Positions 1 through 12,004 are shown, numbered from the stretch's first letter. The stretch is 64,000 nucleotides of DNA from Nautilus pompilius (GCA_018389105.1 JACATO010001559.1:124001-188000), one strand, 5' to 3'. Notes: a model not told the origin generated them from the sequence alone. Made by a program: numbers and translations.

Positions 1-1860
1 AATCAACTCCAGTGTGAAAGTGCAAAGAAGCCATTTGAGTTTCTTCGATATTCTTGGAACAGTTCCATCGTTCTTGAGACGGGATGGGTGTCTTTTGGCG
101 GAGATTGGATTGAGAATTCCATTAACCATTCCACCACACAAATCTTGCACACTACACTAATTTTTATCTACACTTCCAAGCTTAGAGGTCTAAATACGAC
201 AGCATCGCGCCTGCCTATTTACAATTGTTATATTTATTTCCTACACTTAAAATTCGAAATGTCGTTGTTTATTATTGTTAATATTGCTTTCAGTGTTATA
301 ATCAAAGCAAAATCTCTTCGGCTTTAACTTACGTCAGGATAAATCGGTGTAGTTTTTATATAGATTTTGCATATCTGTCAGTACAGACGTTTTGAAAAAT
401 CTCTGTCAGATATAACCCTGCTTCTAGATACAATTATTAGACGATAAATCCTTAACCATTTCTTCCTACTGAATAACGTCAACGGCTAAGACGTAATTCT
501 GGCTATGATGGAGATTATTAAATGGATTATCTTTCACTTTTAATATTACGTGACTTCATTAAACTTTTGGGGTTTTTTATGGCAATCGTCGGAGAACGGG
601 TAAAAGTGACGTTTTATTCACTGTAATCTGTTTTAGCTTCCCGAAACGTTGCTATACCTTCGGTCAGCCAATCAGCCATATTTGTCTGTTCGTTCTAGAC
701 TCTGGTGGTGACTGGTGAACACTCTTCCCGTTTGTTAGTACTGGAACACTGGATGGAAATAATAGTCTTTGTTACACGAGTAAATAACAGTAGATGGGAT
801 GGAAAGATGGACTTGTCTCTAACTAGATTTTTCTATCTTTGTGGAAAGTTTGGTTTATAGATACTTAAGTAGAAGTTTTATTCGTGCAAATCGCAAAAGA
901 CTTTAAATTAACGGTTTAGATATAAAAAAAACACAATGTTAATTATTATTAACATTGTTATATTCATCGAAAGGCCTCCAAAAACAAACAACAAGCAAAA
1001 TCATGAATTTAAAGCAGGCTTCCTTTGGGCAAAACTTGGCTGAAGAATTTGATGAATCTTGTATGAGGTTATGACCTTTACTCTGTCAGTCGCTAGGTGG
1101 CGACTGCAGATGTCCCGGATCCAGAAGCCATGCGATTTCGCAAATCTACATATTATAGAATTAGTTGTTTTTTTGTTTTTTAAAATTGTGTGAGAAAATA
1201 TCACTTGCAAAATCTTGTAGCAGGAAGGTTGTCACGTAGTTAATGCACGCGCAGATTGGCACAGAAGAAAGCAGATTTAGGTCACTTGTAGAACTTAAAA
1301 AAAGAAAATGCAGATTACGATGCGATGCATTTCCGATATGTTAAGCTGGTTAATTACTTTCTTGCTTACTGAGGTGTATTTACGGATGCCATCATTGTTT
1401 ATTCTGTGTTTTAAATGTTACAAAACAGTTATGAATGACTAGAGGCATCAGGAATTTATTATAACCCGTGAGTCACAGATCGGACTCCCTGATGTTTGGG
1501 TAGCCTTACTCTAGGATTCTTTGACAGCGCAGTCAGCAAAGAGGGCTTGAAACCTTGCAAAACCTGAGGGGGGGTGGGGAAACGACAAAAAAAGTGAACT
1601 GAGAAGAGTTATTTTGTCACGGGAAATAAAAGAGAGAGAACAGATAAATCTGTAATTGAGAGATCGTATCCTAGTTTCTGATATGAAGCTCGTGCGCATC
1701 AAAAAAAAAAAAAAATGAAGACTCTTAAGCCAGGATATTAGGATTAAACAAAGGGATTGGCAGAACAAGTTAATTGCGACTGTCTCGGAATACCATAAAT
1801 AAAATCTGAACCTTCCGCCGAGAGTAAGGAAATCGGTATGTATCCTATCTAGACGGGACA
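1..1860. other. Gene-poor AT-rich interval
   Basis: No supported gene is visible. The interval holds a CCAAT-type motif (CCAATCAG) near 668 and a perfect hairpin at 933-958, listed separately. Open frames are short and lack paired splice signals. An A-rich run lies near 1700. Confidence 0.6.
933..958. other. Perfect 11-bp inverted repeat with 4-nt loop
   Basis: The arms are ACAATGTTAAT (933-943) and ATTAACATTGT (948-958) around the loop TATT. The arms match exactly. It could be the core of a small palindromic repeat or a chance AT-rich hairpin; no flanking duplication was seen. Confidence 0.6.
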
Positions 1861-2056
1861 CGTGCATGTATGCACTCGATTTAAAGGGGTGCCGCCGCCA
1901 GACACTAGAGCCGGGCGCTGCACGGCTAGCGTCACGTGACGGCGCTGCCTGAGCCAAGGACGGTCAGTGGTTCAAACCCTCGCCGTGAAATCGTGTTTGG
2001 GGGGGAGTGCGCGAGCAGGCGCCGATAGTGCACGACCACAGCGACACCTATTGTCG
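1861..2056 (+). promoter_or_regulatory. Candidate CpG-rich promoter with CLEAR/E-box palindrome
   Basis: The local sequence changes from AT-rich to visibly CpG-rich. It contains GTCACGTGAC at 1931-1940, a perfect 10-bp palindrome equal to the consensus bound by MiT/TFE-type bHLH factors (CLEAR element) and by USF. It lies about 115 bp upstream of the first in-frame ATG of the candidate exon at 2057. No TATA box is obvious. Promoter function is inferred from composition and position only; CACGTG cores also occur elsewhere in the window. Confidence 0.35.
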
Positions 2057-2228
2057 ATGATGCTGGCTTTGAAGTACCGCGCCTCCCTGATCAGCTCCTA
2101 CGGGCTGAGAAAAAAAATCGACATCCAGGAAACTCTGCTTGGATTTAGATTTCTCAGCCTTGGTAACAAGGAAGAAACAACAACAACAACAGCAACAACA
2201 GCCGATGTATCCATAGAAGCTGTTGCAG
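2057..2228 (+). CDS. Candidate first coding exon, unknown product
   Basis: An ATG at 2057 opens 57 codons plus one base up to GCAG|GTAGAG, a plausible splice donor at 2229. The reading begins MMLALKYRASLISSYGLRKK and ends in a short Thr/Ala run encoded by ACA/GCA repeats. The mix of hydrophobic and charged residues is protein-like and it follows a CpG-rich patch with a CLEAR motif. If the donor is not used, the frame stops at 2237-2239. No domain is recognised, and no acceptor downstream could be paired with it by eye. It may be only a chance open frame. Confidence 0.25.
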
Positions 2229-2428
2229 GTAGAGAGTAATGGATGTAAACGCTTCTTGATTACAGCGGTGTGAAATGATTTCGAACAGACAGCCGCTGAT
2301 GTGATAAACCATACAGACTAAGATAAGCTAAACATGTTAGTAAATTGGTATTAGAATTTTTTTGTGGCGAATGCGGTAATTTACTAGTAAATAATTCTTT
2401 TGCCATTTATTTCTTTTAAATGATTATT

Positions 2429-2541
2429 GGACGGACGGACGGACACCCACACACACAGAGACACACAGAGCGAGAGAGAGAGAGAGAGAGGACACACACA
2501 ACACACACACACACAACCACACACACACACCACCACCATTT
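2429..2541. repeat. Compound microsatellite (GGAC)n-(CA)n-(GA)n-(CA)n
   Basis: Four GGAC units lead into CA-rich, then GA-rich, then CA-rich tracts ending in a CAC run. Open frames on both strands across it are repeat artefacts. Confidence 0.9.
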
Positions 2542-2545
2542 CTTC

Positions 2546-3200
2546 CAAACTAGCAAAAGCTTTATTCAAGAAAGAATACCGAAGTATTTAAACAGCTACA
2601 GCACAGATCCTTATCATTTTTTCACGTTTAACCTTCATACAGTATAATGATTTTAAAATATCGCATTTACCTATATATATATATATTGCTCTGTAAAACT
2701 CTTAGTCTGAAATTACAGTGTTTACAAAAGTCTTACTCCTATTTAATGAACTGTTGCATAATGTTGCAGTTAAATATTAATTAGAAATGAATTGTTAAAA
2801 TTCAGATGAAGTACGCTATTACATTAACAGTTTCCTCTTGTCCACGACTATTTTGTAAAGGACGATTACATAAACGGTCGCTTGAATCGCAGGATTCATA
2901 CCCGCACCGATGAGGCGTCAAAGCGAGCAAAGGGATGGAAAACCTTCGTGAAGAGACCACGTGCGGATTGATCTGCTGCTGATGGTCGGGACGTGTGGTC
3001 GTAATATTCGTATGTTACATCTACGCAGCCGATTCGCGACTGCAAGAGCCGCTGCCAGTGATATCAGGGGCGGAACTGTCCACAGCGTGTCATTGCCGTA
3101 GTCGGCTCCTGCTTCAAAACTGGAAGTATTGCGTCAGTACTTTTTAATGTGCCTCATAGTGAGAATTTAAACGCCACATTTTTAGCGACAAATCTTATAA
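2546..3200. other. Intergenic interval with one isolated satellite core
   Basis: No gene is supported. GCGTCAGTACT at 3131-3141 is the inverted form of the core found in the 12-kb array, about 70 bp upstream of the first CT-rich minisatellite. Confidence 0.5.
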
Positions 3201-3985
3201 TTTTCTCTCTGTGGACTCAGCTCATCCCTCTGTCTCTGTAAATGACGTTACATCTCTGTCTCTCTCTGTCTCTGTAAATGACGTCATCTCTCTGTAAATG
3301 ACGTTACATCTCTGTCTCTCTCTCTGTCTCTGTAAACGACGTTCATCTCTCTGTCTCGACGTTACATCTCTGTCTCTCTCTGTCTCTCTGTAAAACGACG
3401 TTACTCTCGTCTCTCTCTCTGTTCTGTATCTCCGTTACACTCTCTGTCTCTCTCTGTCTCTGTAAACGACGTTACATCTCTGTCTCTCTCTCTGTCTCTG
3501 TAAAACGTTACATCTCTGTCTCTCTCTCTGTGTCTCTGTAAACGACGCGTTACCGTTCCTCTGTCTCTCTCTCTGTCTCTGTAAACGACGTTACATCTCT
3601 GTCTCTCTCTCTGTCTCTGTAAACGACGTTACATCTCGTCTTCCTCTGTCTCTGTAAATGACGTTACATCTCTGCTCTCTCTCTCTGTCTCTGTAAACGA
3701 CGTTTACATCTCTGTCTCTGTGTAAACGTTCGTTATCTCTCTGTCTCTGTAAATGAAGTACATCTCTGTCTCTCTCTCTCTGTCTCTGTAAACGACGTTA
3801 CATCTCTGTCTCTCTCTGTCTCTGTAAACGACGTTACATCTCTTCTGTCTCTCTCTGTCTCTGTAAACGACGTTACATCTCTGTCTCTCTCTCTGTCTCT
3901 GTAAACGACGTTACATCTCTGTCTCTCTCTCTGTCTCTGTAAACGACGTTACATCTCTGTCTCTCTCTGCCTCTGTATACTTATA
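3201..3985. repeat. CT-rich minisatellite A, unit about 38 bp
   Basis: About twenty imperfect units. Each contains GTAAACGACGTTACATCTCT followed by a variable (CT/GTCT)n stretch. Unit length varies mainly through the CT run. The non-CT part aligns with the cores of the arrays at 12.0, 14.8 and 34.1 kb (GTA..GACGT.ACATCTCTGTCTC), which suggests a common origin. No coding potential. Confidence 0.9.
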
Positions 3986-4759
3986 ACTGACGTTCAGTAT
4001 AATGATTCACCAAACTTGAACACTGTTATCTACCTTCTCAGCATTTTATTGTTAATAAAATGATTTATTCCAAAAAAAAATAAGAAAAAACCAGTTACTT
4101 CTGAAACATCGTATCTGACTGCTAATTTACCTGCAACAAAAAACTGATTTTTTAATTCTAAAAATGATATATTCTTGTATATTTATGAATGTTAAAGACA
4201 AAGATCAAAGTAAAAATTAAAACTGCAACTAATATCAGTTTAGTTCGAGGTGGATGACAAACCTACTGATTGTTTATCGACCTCGGGTGATTCTTCTATA
4301 CAAAAATGTTTCTATTCTTTCATTACTCTCAACTTGGCGGTACAATAAACTGACTACTAGGGAGAATTTTACTGCGGGTAACCGAATTAAAGATAGAGTT
4401 TATTTTTGTCCATGCAACGAAAGCTACAGGAATTAAGAATCGAGACGCGAAAGATAAATGTAAATAAATATTTTACTTCGCTTGTAGAACGCTTATTTGC
4501 TTTGCTAGTATCATCCTCATCACGAAGCAGTAGAACATACACGATCGTTAAATAATATGCGAATGGGAGGGAGACAAAAACGTTCTGATAGAATTCAATT
4601 CCAAAACCTAAGACTTGTATTCTGCAAGTTGTATTTTTTTTCCCTTTATTATATTAATACACATTTGATAAGAAGAAAAAATTTGTTCAGATATGCCACT
4701 AAAGAGTAGAAATAACACTTAGCCACTTATAATAACCAGGAGTATTTTTCGAAAACTAT
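3986..4759. other. AT-rich intergenic interval
   Basis: No gene is supported. A 9-bp perfect inverted repeat, CATTTTATT/AATAAAATG with a 3-nt loop, lies at 4042-4062. Confidence 0.5.
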
Positions 4760-5070
4760 TCCGAGTCCGGCACCGCGTTCCGGGCCGCCTGATGTACGCT
4801 TCTCTCGACCCGAAGCCACGTCGGACGTGGCTTCCTGGATTAATGGCGTCAGAGACGGTTTACCACGGAGTTCCGGGAGACCGTGCAAGAATGGAAAGCG
4901 ATAAAAACCGGGGGGGAAACCGTGTCAGTCTTTTCTTTTAGGAGAACGTAAAAGGGCTTGAAATCGTAGTATTAAAACAAGTCGCGAACAAGGGTAAGAA
5001 ATAATAATAGTGTCTTCAGCTAGTTGGTGTTGGCCGCCATAGTCCCAGGCCGCGCATGCGCAACTCCCGC
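4760..5070. promoter_or_regulatory. Candidate promoter with NRF1-type palindrome
   Basis: CGCGCATGCGCA at 5051-5062 matches the NRF1 consensus (YGCGCAYGCGCR) at every position. A YY1-like GCCGCCAT lies just upstream near 5032, and CpG density is raised from about 4760. Such pairs are common in TATA-less promoters of housekeeping genes. No exon could be attached, so the direction of transcription is unknown. Confidence 0.35.
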
Positions 5071-5818
5071 TAGATCGGTCTCATTTTTGTAGATAGTAAT
5101 TTTCATATCCATAAGCATCATCATCCATTAGTGTCTGTATTTCGGGGGGGGGGAGTTGTTTCTCTTACTTAAAAACAACAGAAAAGACAAAAATGTTATT
5201 TCATTACAGCCGATTTTTTATAACTAAGAATTTGAGGGGAAAAGAATGCATTAACTTAGAAACCGCTAATTTGTTTGAGAGTTTTTCTGTAAAAGAGTTA
5301 GCTCCCTTTAGATGTGACGTAGAACGGAACTTGGGAGACTCGGTTAATTTATGTCAACGTTCTCCATGGCGGTATAACCTGAGTACAGCCGACTGAGACA
5401 ACCACATCCTTAGATAGATCCATTGTTTACAGTGCAAGGAAATCGTTACAAACGAAGAAAAAAATAGCGCCTTTATGTTCCTGTCGCTCTCGTTCGGCGC
5501 GCGATCTTATTAATCATTACGCGGGTGCTTTTCAGTGCCAACATTTGGAGACCACGTGATTCAGCTAGAAGGAAGAACACGTGCGCGGTGACGCTGTCGT
5601 ATTTGTTCCGGTTGGGAGAGGCAAAAATCTAGAACTATTTTAAGGGTCGTTGTAGACCCACGCGCTGTACCGGTTTATCCCCACCACGCCCCATCGCAGT
5701 GGTAGATTAAAAAACAGGGGCAGGAAATAACGAAACAAAGTGTCGCTGCTTCTGAAATTATTACTCAGACTTCATATTGGAAAGGGCAAAACCGTACAGA
5801 GTCGACCACCCACTCAGC

Positions 5819-5857
<39 letters not shown>

Positions 5858-6465
5858 TTGTTTTTCTATGCAAGGTTATGAACGTAAAGCTTAACCAATA
5901 ACTAAAAATTCTGAGTTACAAAATTAGCGAAAAGTTACAATGGTTGCAGAATTAATTTTCGTATTCATTTATACTCGGAATACAGTTTTGTTGATATTGT
6001 TCCTCCACCAGTCATCAGTGCAATAACAGGCACTGGAAAATTAAGCTAACCGATAATATTTTATCTGAAAAATGAGCAAAAATGTAATGATGCACTTTTC
6101 TGATCACCTGAGTTCGATTTCCTTTGATGTGGTTTTACAGCTTCGAAAAGTTAACTTACTATAATATTTTTTTTAAAAGTTTTTTTTAAAAAAATAGCAT
6201 TGAATTAGATGAAGACATTGTTTGCTATTGATATAGGCGTGCAGATGGTATTTTAGATACGCCATGAAAACAATATTATTGTATACTGGAAATAGGAGAT
6301 CTGGTCTCTCTCCTCTTCCCCCCACCCCCACCGATGGCCATACATGACTCGGTGGCTTTACACGCCGCTTATACAGCTATCGACGAGAGCAGCAGGCAGT
6401 GAACTCCATTGTCTTCACTGGAGACGTTTGTCAGTTCTTGGAAGAGGTTCGAGAAAGTCAAAAAA
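5071..6465. other. Intergenic interval with (AAT)n microsatellite
   Basis: A run of ten G lies near 5144 and an (AAT)n tract of about 13 units at 5819-5857. An open frame at 5193-5396 (67 codons) has no splice or promoter support and is left uncalled. Confidence 0.55.
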
Positions 6466-7425
6466 AGATTATTTACGCGGCGTCATCGTCTGCTCTCTTC
6501 ATCTCTTCTCTCTCTCTCTTTTCATCTCTCTCTCTCTCGCTTCATAAGCGCTCTCTGCTTCATCTCTCTCTCGCTTCATCTCTCGCTCTCTGTTATCGAT
6601 CTCGAGTCAGCTCGCTCTCGAGTATGCATCTCTCTCTCTGCATGCGATCTCGCTCTCAAGAGATCTCTCTCTCTCTCTATCTCTCGATGCATCTTCGAGC
6701 TCGCTTCATCTCTCTCTAGTTATCTCTCTCTTCTTCATCTCTCTCTCGCTTCATCTCTCTCTCGCTTCATCTCTCTCTCTCTTCATCTCTCTCTCTCTTC
6801 ATCTCTCTCTCTCTTCATCTCTCTCTCGCTTCATCTCTCTCTCTCTTCATCTCTCTCTCGCTTCATCTCTCTCTCTCTTCATCTCTCTCTCGCTTCATCT
6901 CTCTCTCTCGCTTATCTCTCTCTCTCGCTTCATCTTCTCTCTCTCGCTTCATCTCTCTTCTCGCTTCATCTCTCTCTCTCGCTTCATCTCTCTCTCTCTC
7001 GCTTCATATACTCTCTCGCTCTCTTCCTCGCTCTCTCTCGCTCATCTCTCTCTCTGCTTCATCTCTCTCTCGCTTCATCTCTCTCTCGCTTCTCTTCTCT
7101 CTCGCTCATCTCCTCTCTCGCTTCATCTCTCTCTACCGTCATCTCTCTTCTCTTCATCTCTGCTGCGCTTATCATCTCTCGCTTCATCTCTCTCTCTCTT
7201 CATCTCTCTCTCGCTTCCTCTCTCTCGGCTTCATCTCTCTCTCGCCTTCATCTCTCTCTCTCTCGCTTCATCTCTCTCTTCATCTCTCTCTCTCGTCATC
7301 TCTCTCTCTCTCTTCAGCTCTCTCTCTCTCTTATCATCTCTCTCTCTTCATCTCTCTCTCTCTCGCGTCATCTCTCTCTCTCTTCAATTCTCTCTCTCTC
7401 TTCATCTCTCTTTCACTCTATTTTG
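6466..7425. repeat. CT-rich minisatellite B, unit about 16-18 bp
   Basis: Nearly pure pyrimidine on the + strand. The unit is CTCTCTCTCGCTTCAT with variable CT length and scattered point changes, and the 5' end is more degenerate (6500-6720) than the centre. The 341-codon open frame across it encodes only Ser/Leu/His/Phe repeats and is an artefact. The strand asymmetry over about 950 bp makes it a candidate triplex-forming tract. Confidence 0.9.
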
Positions 7426-9060
7426 CTTTATTAACCGTTACAATGACCAAATATCTTCGACGGATCTCGTTTAATTATTTTTCGACCTGGGGCCCTCCAG
7501 TTTTCTTCCCTATTTTATCGTGCGTTTTTGCCAACAACTGCTGCTCTTTTTTTTTCTTCCTTCGTCGCGCCTATTCATTCGTCATTACTAAGGATTTATT
7601 TGCCGCTTTAAATTAGTATGGCTTCCGGGTCGGTGCCATCATTAAACTAATCACCGGAGTCTGATGACAGTTGCCACATTAACCTATGCCTTCTCCCGTT
7701 GTGTCATCTGAGAACCATGACATTGAGTCGATACCTGCCTATCTCATACTTGATTTAGCTCTAGGTAAGACTTTGTACAAGCATTACGAAAATGACGTAG
7801 TCATTTGATATTGTTATTGCTTTTTCCTCGGGGTATTGATCGATAGAAACGACTTTGACAGGCGTATAGGCAGAGAGACGGCGTTAGTTACCATCACAGT
7901 GGACTCCAAAAACCGACCGAAGAAACGTAGTTTAGATCGATGTTGTTCTTTTTGTCTATATCAGAACTGTAACAAAGATCTGTATGTATTTATCGGAAAG
8001 GATGCGAAATATCTGCATTCGGTTTTTTCAGAATTCTTTCACCGTCTCCTCCTGACGTTGTATGGTAAAAGAAGCTTTGTCAAAAGAATTGCTGTGAAGA
8101 GAATCGGCTAGTTCGCAAAAGCTACACGAATTATAAATTACTACAGAACTTACCTGCGCCCGATGTTGTTCCACGATTGTTTCCCGTGAAGGAAGTACTT
8201 AATACCTGGTCGGAGAAAAAGCAACTTCTATACTTCTTTTGAATGAGATCTCTGACATTTTTTGTTCCTTATGGTTTCTAGCATTTCCCCGTATTTAAAT
8301 ACTTTCACGTAATTTGTATAGTAAGTAGAACTGATAAATCAGAGATCACTAGCGGACAATGGGATTAGCATCGTAATTAATCTTTGTCACCAAAACGAAA
8401 GTTCATTTTTTTTAAAACCTTTTCCTTGAATGGCCGACATAGACAGCAGCCAAAAGACAATCTTCACGTGGCGTCATCTCTGTTTAATGCCACGTGAAAG
8501 ACTTCGTTTTCTGCTTGTTTGGATCGCAGAATTAGGGCGAATATTCTTGCACACCGGTATACAGTCTCATCCGAACATCCAAAAAAATGGCCCCGACTTA
8601 CAATCGTGTTTGAAACGTAATAATTTTGCAAACATCTCAACTACTACGGCACGAGGAATCCTGTACGTCTAAATTAGCTTAAGATAAAAAGTACTCAGTC
8701 CTTTAATCAATAACATTTCCATTGCCTTTAATATTTAAGAAAATTCGAGTTGTTTTAACTGAAGGCTAGAGAAATCACCACTTATGATTTTTGTGTTACC
8801 TTCTTTAGTACCTGGCCCATGGCGTGACTTCGAAAAACTACCCACGTAGACGTATTTTTCACGCTTGATTCTCAAGTCCGACTTTGTAAGCGAGTCGCTT
8901 AAAAAAATACCCTAGTATTATTAAGCTTTCAGCTAAGGCAGTTATGATATATGAATGAAGATATAAAACTTTGACTACGATGTAAACTGATGCAGGCCCG
9001 GCAATCGAAACGTCTAACATAAGGCTTCTTCCTGCTTAATACTATTCTCGCATATTCTTT
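7426..9060. other. Intergenic interval, no gene recognised
   Basis: Open frames of 80-91 codons at 7836-8111 and 8430-8672 show no matching splice signals or family motifs. CTAG|GTAAGA at 7764 is a donor-like site without a convincing exon. Confidence 0.5.
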
Positions 9061-9070
9061 TGTTTTATAG

Positions 9071-9133
9071 GTGTCGCTCGGGAACAGATTTATCGGCCTT
9101 TCCACGGGGCAGGTGGCGCATTAGCGAAACACG
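9071..9133 (+). other. Candidate short exon
   Basis: A good acceptor (TTCTTTTGTTTTATAG ending at 9070) and a donor-like AACACG|GTGAGG at 9134 bracket 63 bp. One frame is open across it. No product can be named, and the pairing may be fortuitous. Confidence 0.15.
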
Positions 9134-9479
9134 GTGAGGCAGTAGGTGACACGATCAGAACAAGGATTAAGGCGGCAGGGAAGACCTTGCCGGTTCACTT
9201 ACTACAAATAGGCTGATGAGAAATGCTCTAGTCTACGTAATCGGTATCACCGCCTTTGATCGCTCCCGCCTTCATTACACCAAGTACTTATTTGCAGCCC
9301 GATCGACTGGAGCCGGACGTTTGGTCGTGAATCGGACTTTCTGTTCCCATGGAAACCATCAGATTTCCTTTAGAATATTCAGTGTGACTTTACGAACTTC
9401 GGAGCGAAACATTTTCTGAAAACGGTCTCGTGTGGTTGTTTGACATCTACGTAGCTTAGCTTGCGTGTACAGGCAGCAG

Positions 9480-9740
9480 CCGCCATGGCGAACGCGTAGG
9501 CCCAGCGTCGGCCATTACGAGTTTCCTCCCCCCCACCCTGACGCTGTCGCCATTACCACACGAATCAGTCCTCCGGTGTAGGCCAATGAAATCATCAGGC
9601 ATCAAAAGCGACTGCGTTTATTGGACGTATTGTAAAATCGTTTACCCGGACCGCCGGCCAATCAGAAATCTCGTTACTGGAGTGAATTAGAACCAGCAGC
9701 TGGAATTCAACAGAGGTTACAAATTCCGCCCTCTGTCGAC
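9480..9740. promoter_or_regulatory. Candidate promoter with three CCAAT boxes and YY1-like site
   Basis: CCAAT cores occur at 9583-9587, inverted at 9620-9624 (ATTGG), and at 9658-9665 (CCAATCAG). A YY1-like GCCGCCATGGCG lies near 9482. Clustered NF-Y boxes with CpG-rich DNA are typical of animal core promoters. The next gene-like feature downstream on the + strand starts at 10627, so this could serve that candidate gene, but divergent use is equally possible. Confidence 0.35.
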
Positions 9741-9879
9741 GGAAATAAGCTTTCCTGGGGCCCTGGTCCTAATTTAGACCACCGTACCCGTGAAGAAAAA
9801 CGTTTTTCTTAAACAGTTTTTTTTTTTTGTTCTTCCTTTCAAGCAACAGCAGTTATTTAGATTCTTCTCTGCTGGCTGG

Positions 9880-10620
9880 CAGACGTGACGCAGAGCAGCC
9901 TCGCACCCGACTTTCTCCAAATAAACACGAACGTACAAGCCGCCAGGCGGCGTCTCCCCAACGCCGATGGGTCGGCGCCCGGCGCGTTATTCTCGCCGAT
10001 GGTCGGCCAGTTAAACCACGGCAGGGAACACGAGTTGCCAGGGGCTTACTCCGGATAGACCGCCCGGCTTATTCGCCGTGACAGCCTTTTAGCGGGATAA
10101 TAAAGCCGACTACTAGAAGCCTATCGGGTTTCCGGTAAAAAGAAAAAACATTGACTAAGAGACACATGGACGACAACGGTGGGGGGGGCTCGAATCGAAG
10201 TTTCCGTGCACCGTCTGAGCTCTCCGCGCAGCCGCGGGGAGTTCTTTCCCTTGGATAGAACTTCCGTCCAGACCGGGAGCCGATGGCCCGTCCGCACATC
10301 CTCCTCCTCCTCCTCCCAATCACCACTGCTTTGAGTACTTCGAAGAATTTTTTCTCGTTCACCAAACCCGCTGTGGGTCAGCCGCTCACTAACCCGAGAC
10401 CTCTTCTCCTTTTAGCGTGAAGCATTCAGGCCAAGCTGTCTTTGGGGGGGGGCGTCAGAATTATTCGCCATCTTCCTTCTCGACTAGATTCTCGGGAAAT
10501 CTCTGTGATGCGGGGGCGTTATTCTTCAAAAAACAGTACATTTACGAATGCAGAGTTGGTCAGCGGTTGGAGCACGGAAAACACAAAGCAGACGCCCTCT
10601 AACAATAACAAAGTCTGGGA
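9880..10620. other. CpG-dense region, no exon resolved
   Basis: GC-rich and CpG-rich sequence with several overlapping open frames on both strands, as expected by chance in GC-rich DNA. It has a run of nine G near 10444. It most likely belongs to the CpG island that surrounds the candidate gene at 10627. Confidence 0.45.
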
Positions 10621-10626
10621 ACCGTT

Positions 10627-11267
10627 ATGCAGATTTTAGGAGAGGTTGTGGAGATTCTTCCTCCCGATCTGACGACCGCTGACTGGAGCCAGAAGCTGCG
10701 AGGGCGCTGTTTACCAGGTGAATATACTATATGCAGCTTTCGGTACTTGTTTTTGTTCCTTATAGTTGAATATCTGAGGCGCGAGGAACGATGTACGTCA
10801 TCCACCCCTGACCAACCTCCCCCATTTTTCTTCCTCCCTTTTGTTTAGATCCCGGCTGTCCCCGACTTTCCGCTCCAGGAGCGACGCCATTCGGCGTACT
10901 CGTGGGCATGCGCGGAATATCTCAGCCCACCACCCCCTCACCAACGTCGAATCAACAGAAAACACCTCCACGTCCTGTTGTCGGTTGTGCGGGCACGAAG
11001 AGGAAGGAAGCGATGGCGTCAGGGTTTGTCCCTCGCCCTGCTCAGCACGACGGCCGCCGCGTGGCGCCGTCAGAGACATTCCCAGTCGCTGCTATGTCGG
11101 CCGGGGTACCGACGAAATCAGCATGGCCCACGAGCGAGGGGCAGCAGGGTGCCGCCAGTACAGACACAACAACCCGCCCCTGCGACTCATCGCAACCGCC
11201 TCAACGTAGCGGTAAACTGTGCGTCAGCAAGTCGAATCCAAGTCACGGGGCCGCGATCACCGCCTGA
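10627..11267 (+). CDS. Candidate two-exon gene, unknown Pro/Ser/Thr-rich protein
   Basis: Exon 1 (10627-10717) starts at the first ATG after an in-frame stop at 10606 and reads MQILGEVVEILPPDLTTADW before the donor CCAG|GTGAAT. The intron is 10718-10848. It ends in a long pyrimidine tract and TTTGTTTAG, with a branch-site-like CTGAC about 37 bases upstream. Exon 1 ends in phase 1, and exon 2 (10849-11267) enters exactly the frame that stays open for 139 codons to a stop at 11265, giving 169 residues. The exon-2 product is rich in Pro, Ser, Thr, Ala and Gln, has one basic TKRK cluster, and looks disordered. A donor-like GCG|GTAAAC at 11212 could instead continue the gene. All three frames of exon 2 are fairly open because of high GC, so only the splice phase favours this model. 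No family is recognised. Confidence 0.3.
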
Positions 11268-12004
11268 TTATCAGGTCCCCACCCCAAACCACCACCAGGT
11301 TAAACCAGTTCACCAAAACATCGGTACAAAATTATGCAGAGCCGCCGCCGCCGCCAGGGGGCGGAGAGCGTCCAGACTTTTATTGTTTGTTGTTGTTGTT
11401 CGTGTCTCACACGCGGACGGAAAGGGAGGAACAATGAAAATGAGAGGTTCGCTCGGAGTTTCCTCCATTTACTTTCTATCTTTCTTTTTTGTTTTAATCA
11501 GAATTTTATGGAAATAATCGAGACGATCTAAGCGCAAACCATTATAAATATTTTATGATGATATCTATCTATTGCTAGCAATGTAATATCAAAAGGTCAA
11601 ATCACGTGACGTGGTTCATATCCTCGTCTGTACGTAAGCTCACGACGTCGATTACCCTGGACAACAAAATGAAACTTTTTGTCAGCCACCGAGCAAAATG
11701 TGGGTGATCTTTTTTTTTTTTTGGTGTTGTGTTGGTTAGGGTTAGTTAATAACTTATGTAAACATAAAAAAGATAACATTTATATGGTATTTACATAACA
11801 TTTACTATTTTCGTATTTAATATCTTGTAAATGCCAAATGGAGACGGTCTTTTGGTTTTTTTCAAGGAAGTTATTGAAATTATTACAGATGGATGAAGCA
11901 GACATGCATTTTTACTGAATTGATGAAAAGCAGAATCGGTGCACTGTTGCCAGAAAATAGATTACGATGTATATCGAATCAATCAACAGCAAATACTTTT
12001 ATTA
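11268..12004. other. Intergenic, CpG-rich turning AT-rich
   Basis: It starts with the tail of the CpG-rich region (GCC repeats near 11341) and then becomes AT-rich. A short TTAGGGTTAG at 11736-11745 is only about two telomere-like units. Confidence 0.5.

Noticed and set aside
6409..7434. 341-codon open frame on +
   Set aside because: It is read-through of CT-rich minisatellite B; the product is only Ser/Leu/His/Phe repeats.
11734..11745. Interstitial telomere repeat
   Set aside because: Only about two TTAGGG-like units are present.
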